Positions 5,608-8,354 of a DNA stretch of 8,354 nt are shown here, one piece after another. The notes under the pieces were generated by a model that saw only the letters and a list, made by a program, of their open reading frames with translations, did no database searches and was not told the origin of the DNA. This stretch comes from Patescibacteria group bacterium (GTDB lineage Bacteria; Patescibacteriota; Patescibacteriia; 2-12-FULL-60-25), in NCBI GenBank assembly GCA_018817245.1, contig JAHIUG010000020.1, positions 1 to 8,354 of the forward strand, in the 5' to 3' direction. Position 1 is the first letter of the stretch. Each line of letters begins with the position of its first letter. The position numbers and the translations under genes were made by a program.

Positions 5608-5636
5608 TTGACAACAGCAGTATTTCGTGCAAATCT
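5608..5636 (+). promoter_or_regulatory. Rightward promoter candidate, perfect -35 with TGN
   Basis: A consensus TTGACA (5608-5613) is followed after 17 bp by AAATCT (5631-5636), which keeps the two most important -10 bases (A at the second and T at the last position) and is preceded by TGC, an extended -10. A start near 5643 would leave a leader of about 29 nt that includes the ribosome binding site of the 197-residue gene. The hexamer is otherwise poor. Confidence 0.4.
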
Positions 5637-5660
5637 TTACGCGCACATTCCAACAACAAA

Positions 5661-5669
5661 AGGGGGTGG
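5661..5669 (+). promoter_or_regulatory. Shine-Dalgarno that fixes the start of the 197-residue gene
   Basis: AGGGGGTGG, one mismatch from the AAGGAGGTG consensus, has its GGGGG core 5 nt before ATG 5672. An in-frame upstream start at 5627 has no such signal and would place the site inside the gene, so 5672 is preferred. This is the clearest Shine-Dalgarno in the window. Confidence 0.65.
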
Positions 5670-5671
5670 AA

Positions 5672-6265
5672 ATGAATCGGTCACCAGAAGACACAGGGCG
5701 TTTCCTGGGCGCTGTCAAGCACATCTTGTATATTCATCACGAAGATCTGGGAAGGCTTCCAAGCGGAATTCCGCGCGATCAGACAACGCGAAGTATGTAC
5801 TCGGCTGTACTCGAAGCGATTCGTCAAGGCACACCGTTTCTCTACGTAGAGGGTGATGAGATAGAATCGCGTTCATATGCGCGCTTAACCTCAGGCCAGC
5901 AGTGTGCTCAACAGCTCACTAGCTTTAAGCACAAGATTCACGTAGGTGACGGCGAATCCGTTCAGCTTCGACTTCTTCGTTTGCTCAGAGACGATAAGGC
6001 ACTGCGTTCTTTGTTCGCTGGTTTTGAAACGAGTGAACAAAGGATCAAACTCTTTTTGGAAGAACCCTTGCCAGTTACATGGAATCAGATCAAAGAGATC
6101 TGGAGTGAAATCACACAAGACTTGCGACGCGAACACAGTCACGACATGACGCCGAAGCTTCTCAAAGAAGCTGAGTGGGTATTCGTCCGCAAACTGCATC
6201 GCATGTTGCCGCCCATTCCAATGCCAAGCGATCCGGGGCTACTCAATCCTGATTCGGACGATTGA
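5672..6265 (+). CDS. Protein of unknown function, 197 residues
   Basis: I do not recognise a family. The protein is soluble, with no signal peptide or membrane helix, and is rich in charged and helical residues. The first part (1-60) contains GRFLGAVKHILYIHHEDLGR and a run ending in PFLYVEGDE. The middle (95-130) is leucine and arginine rich (QLRLLRLLRDDKALRSLF). A helical region at 130-175 has WNQIKEIWSEI and EAEWVFVRKLHRM. The tail is proline and aspartate rich (PPIPMPSDPG...DSDD) and probably disordered. It is a single rightward gene between a divergent leftward operon and a convergent one, with its own promoter candidate, a good Shine-Dalgarno and a terminator 28 nt after the TGA. This self-contained layout, unlike its neighbours, could reflect separate regulation or later acquisition, which is inference only. 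Confidence 0.75.
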   Translation: MNRSPEDTGRFLGAVKHILYIHHEDLGRLPSGIPRDQTTRSMYSAVLEAIRQGTPFLYVEGDEIESRSYARLTSGQQCAQQLTSFKHKIHVGDGESVQLRLLRLLRDDKALRSLFAGFETSEQRIKLFLEEPLPVTWNQIKEIWSEITQDLRREHSHDMTPKLLKEAEWVFVRKLHRMLPPIPMPSDPGLLNPDSDD

Positions 6266-6292
6266 TTTGATCCTCGCTCGATACTCTAACAA

Positions 6293-6316
6293 AAAACACC
6301 TCCCTCGAGGTGTTTT
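6293..6316. terminator. Bidirectional intrinsic terminator
   Basis: AAAACACCTC (6293-6302) and GAGGTGTTTT (6307-6316) form a perfect 10-bp stem with a 4-nt loop. T-rich DNA follows the stem on both strands: TTTTAAATTTT rightward, and a six-T run including the stem end leftward. It lies between the convergent stops at 6265 (+) and 6322 (-), so it probably ends both transcripts. Confidence 0.85.
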
Positions 6317-6321
6317 AAATT

Positions 6322-7071
6322 TTATCCGTTTATCTTTTTGAGGAAATACATCAATAGTAGTCCAAAAATAAATGTCAAAAATGTAGCTATGGAAAACCAT
6401 GCGCGATTTTCCTTTCTTATCTCCGGAATCAAGTCTGAAGCTGCGATGTACAGAAAACCACCTGCTGTGAATGGTAGAGCAAAATTAATGAAAGAGTCAG
6501 CTCGCGATGAAAATAAATAGCCGATTATTCCGCCAAGTACTACGATTAATGCAACAGAAAAGTTAAGAAACAACGCTCTTCCTTTTTTAAAACCACTATG
6601 TAACAGCAAACCAAAGTCCCCTACTTCTTGTGGAATTTCGTGAAAAATCACAGCAATAGTAGTTGCGATCCCAAGTCTATAATCAGCAACAAAACTGGCA
6701 GCGATAAGCAAGCCGTCAATGAAATTATGAATACCATCGCCAACCAAACTAAGATGGCCGACAAATTGATGTTCCTGGCATGAGGAATCGTGGCAGTGTC
6801 TCCAGCGCAAGATTTTTTCTACTAAAAAGAAAATAATAAATCCTATAATCACAAGCCAGAAAAGGGTATTCATATTTTCCGGCATGCGTTCCAGTGATTC
6901 TGGAATAAGATGAAAAAACGCTCCGCCAATCAATGTTCCCGCTGAAAGCGAGATGAGAAAAAGGATAATCTGTTTTAAACGCTTTTCATTCAAAAGTATT
7001 GTTACAGCTCCAACAAGCGCGCCAAGACTTACTAGAAAAGTTGCGATAATGATTATGACAAGTGTGTTCAT
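6322..7071 (-). CDS. ZIP-family divalent metal transporter
   Basis: A 249-residue membrane protein with eight predicted helices, the normal length for a bacterial ZIP. FFHLIPE (52-58) lies in helix 2, HNFIDG (115-120) in helix 4 and HEIPQEVGDF (144-153) in helix 5. The last two carry the metal-site His, Asn, Asp and Glu residues, and the HExPxExGDF form is typical of the LIV-1-like branch. The loop between helices 3 and 4 has a His/Cys cluster (RHCHDSSCQEH, 91-101) likely to bind metal. ZIP proteins move Zn2+, Fe2+ or Mn2+ into the cytoplasm; the exact metal is not evident. The ATG overlaps the stop of the upstream exchanger as ATGA (7068-7071), so the two are translationally coupled. The gene ends just before a bidirectional terminator. 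Confidence 0.93.
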   Translation of the reverse strand: MNTLVIIIIATFLVSLGALVGAVTILLNEKRLKQIILFLISLSAGTLIGGAFFHLIPESLERMPENMNTLFWLVIIGFIIFFLVEKILRWRHCHDSSCQEHQFVGHLSLVGDGIHNFIDGLLIAASFVADYRLGIATTIAVIFHEIPQEVGDFGLLLHSGFKKGRALFLNFSVALIVVLGGIIGYLFSSRADSFINFALPFTAGGFLYIAASDLIPEIRKENRAWFSIATFLTFIFGLLLMYFLKKING

Positions 7072-8018
7072 AGCAGACCAAAGATTTTACCGATAAAGAA
7101 AATATAGAAAACAATAAGAATCGCGCCTTCCCATTTTGTAATTTGCTTGTCTTGCGTTATAAAAAAATAAAGCAATGTCGCGATAATCATGACCGGCAAA
7201 CTGAAAACAAGGATTGAATGCGGGATAATTAACGTACCGAAAAGTGCCGGGATCCCCATTACTGCTAAAGCATTGAAAATGTTCGAGCCCAAGATATTTC
7301 CGACAACTATGTCTAGGTTACCTTTTTTGGCAGCAACCATACAAACTACAAGTTCCGGCAGAGACGTGCCTAGAGCGACTGCGGTAACGGCAATGATTTC
7401 TTTTCCAATGTTTAGTATTCCAGACAAGTGGATTACTGATTCTATAGTGTACTGTGCTCCCAAATAAATGAAGCCCATACTAACTATTAAGATTATTAGA
7501 GTTTTCCAATCTTTCTTTTCCCTACCATCCATGCCTGCTTGTTTTTTTATAGTTTTTATTTGATTCTGCGAACTGGTGGTATATGACAGGTAGATTGCGA
7601 GCGCCAGTAAACATAAAATCGCTTCAGGTAATGAGAATTTTCCGTCCCAAATCGTGATTGCTAATAAAAAAGATGAAGCTATAAATAACGGCAGATCAAT
7701 TCTTATGAGCTCATGAGAGATTTTTAGTTTTTTTCCTATGAGTGCTGTGATTCCTAAAATTAGAAATATGTTTGTAATGTTGGATCCAACCACGTTTCCG
7801 ACAACAATCTCCGAAGATTCGCTTACTACCGCAATAATTGAAGATATTAGTTCTGGCAATGACGTGCCTACCGCGATAATGGTAACGCCCACGATAAACG
7901 AAGGAATACCTAAGTAGAGCCCTATTTTTATGGCTGCGTCAGTAAAATAATTTGCTGAGCGAATCAGAACCAGCAAGCTCAGGATAAATATTCCACCCCA
8001 CAAAACTAATTCCGGCAT
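7068..8018 (-). CDS. CaCA-family Na+(or H+)/Ca2+ exchanger, YrbG-like
   Basis: A 316-residue antiporter with about ten membrane helices and the inverted alpha repeats of the CaCA family. The first repeat has GTSLPE (51-56) and VGNVVGSNITN (73-83). The second has GTSLPE (217-222) and VVGNILGSNIFN (238-249). The two glutamates and the Asn/Ser residues form the cation site in known relatives. A hydrophilic loop (about 148-170) separates the halves. It most likely exports Ca2+ in exchange for Na+ or H+ across the inner membrane. It begins 6 nt after the stop of the upstream membrane protein and overlaps the ZIP gene by 4 nt, so all three form one operon. This suggests co-regulated cation balance, but no metal-responsive regulator site was seen in the window. 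Confidence 0.94.
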   Translation of the reverse strand: MPELVLWGGIFILSLLVLIRSANYFTDAAIKIGLYLGIPSFIVGVTIIAVGTSLPELISSIIAVVSESSEIVVGNVVGSNITNIFLILGITALIGKKLKISHELIRIDLPLFIASSFLLAITIWDGKFSLPEAILCLLALAIYLSYTTSSQNQIKTIKKQAGMDGREKKDWKTLIILIVSMGFIYLGAQYTIESVIHLSGILNIGKEIIAVTAVALGTSLPELVVCMVAAKKGNLDIVVGNILGSNIFNALAVMGIPALFGTLIIPHSILVFSLPVMIIATLLYFFITQDKQITKWEGAILIVFYIFFIGKIFGLL

Positions 8019-8024
8019 AGTAAG

Positions 8025-8354
8025 TTATTTTTTGTTGATTGTTTTAATTTTTAATTCTTGCCCGGGTTCGTGAAGTCCCAATCTGTATTTTACGGTTTCT
8101 GGTGGTAATGAGTGTATGAATTCTTTTTCATCATCATGAATGCAGTATCTTAGCTTGCCTATGTTGTCAAAAATTTCTTGTCCGGACTCAGCTACCGTAA
8201 TCTTGCCGTAAAGCCTGAAGTTGATTAAATCTCTGGTAATCAGAAGCACCAGAATTAAAATTGTGGCCAAAAGTACAGTAATCACTTGAGAGTAAATGTC
8301 GTCACCTCTAAGATAATATAGACTGTATAGAATGACAGCTGAAAGAGCAAATAA
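8025..8354 (-). CDS. Partial two-helix membrane protein of unknown function
   Basis: The frame is open from the right edge to TAA at 8025-8027, at least 109 codons, and the start is outside the window. A GTG at 8285 could be read as a start but has no ribosome site at proper spacing, and the frame upstream continues with membrane-like residues (LFALSAVILYSLYYL), so extension beyond 8354 is preferred. Visible parts are one hydrophobic segment at the very start, a short polar link (RGDDIYSQ), a second helix (VITVLLATILILVLLI), then about 70 polar residues, probably cytoplasmic, with GKITVAESGQEIFDNIGKL and a lysine-rich end. It precedes the Ca2+ exchanger by 6 nt, so it is in the same operon and may act with it. 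No family is recognised. Confidence 0.65.
   Translation of the reverse strand, partial: LFALSAVILYSLYYLRGDDIYSQVITVLLATILILVLLITRDLINFRLYGKITVAESGQEIFDNIGKLRYCIHDDEKEFIHSLPPETVKYRLGLHEPGQELKIKTINKK

Noticed and set aside
5627..5671. Earlier in-frame ATG for the 197-residue gene
   Set aside because: It has no Shine-Dalgarno, starts before the predicted transcription start, and would put the good AGGGGGTGG site inside the gene.
5584..5724. Upstream extension of the protease frame to a start at 5724
   Set aside because: It would overlap the divergent 197-residue gene, adds a cysteine-rich, atypical stretch, and lies upstream of the extended -10 that fits the start at 5583.
8025..8285. Complete 86-residue gene starting at GTG 8285
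   Set aside because: The frame stays open to the window edge with hydrophobic, membrane-like codons, and no ribosome site lies at usable spacing before the GTG.
1..8354. CRISPR array, tRNA, rRNA, insertion sequence or prophage genes
   Set aside because: No regularly spaced direct repeats, cloverleaf-like sequences, transposase motifs or terminal inverted repeats flanking a gene were seen by eye.

Overview
The window reads as a gene-dense piece of an uncultivated bacterial genome, most likely a Patescibacteria (CPR) lineage. This is inferred from the gene mix: an L,D-transpeptidase joined to FG-GAP repeats, a presenilin-type aspartyl protease, small proteins of unknown function and short intergenic gaps. 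No rRNA, tRNA or marker gene fixes the taxonomy. UGA ends several genes (for example the L,D-transpeptidase and the 197-residue protein), so the code is standard and UGA-recoded CPR groups are unlikely. GC is uneven: moderate to high over roughly 240-2500 and clearly lower over 6320-8354.

Layout, left to right. (1) Positions 1-131 hold the start of a leftward membrane protein, then a 105-bp AT-rich gap with short repeats. (2) 237-1670 (-) encodes a secreted FG-GAP/L,D-transpeptidase protein. It is divergent, across only 26 bp, from a rightward PhnP-like metallo-beta-lactamase-fold hydrolase (1697-2500). (3) A compact leftward operon follows: a 69-residue helical protein, acylphosphatase and an alpha/beta hydrolase (3672 to 2497). 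Its last stop codon overlaps that of the convergent hydrolase. A 161-bp gap upstream (3673-3833, the longest in the window) holds a promoter candidate and a 32-bp near-perfect palindrome. (4) A leftward pair encodes a presenilin-like intramembrane aspartyl protease and, 1 nt later, a BASS-type transporter (5583 to 3834). (5) A rightward orphan 197-residue protein (5672-6265) has the window's clearest Shine-Dalgarno. (6) A bidirectional terminator at 6293-6316 separates it from a leftward membrane-protein operon that enters from the right edge: a partial two-helix membrane protein, a CaCA-type cation/Ca2+ exchanger and a ZIP metal transporter. The last two are coupled by an ATGA overlap.

Functional themes are the envelope (L,D-transpeptidase), membrane transport and metal homeostasis (BASS, CaCA, ZIP), intramembrane proteolysis, and small housekeeping hydrolases. 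The most notable regulatory observation is that three leftward genes that have their own promoter region (starts at 131, 1670 and 5583) share one geometry: an extended -10 (TGN plus a TATAAT-like hexamer) ending exactly 7 nt before the ATG, with no Shine-Dalgarno. That predicts leaderless mRNAs. I did not find a clearly novel multi-gene defence or mobile system. The best candidates for undescribed biology are the protease-transporter pair and the orphan 197-residue protein.
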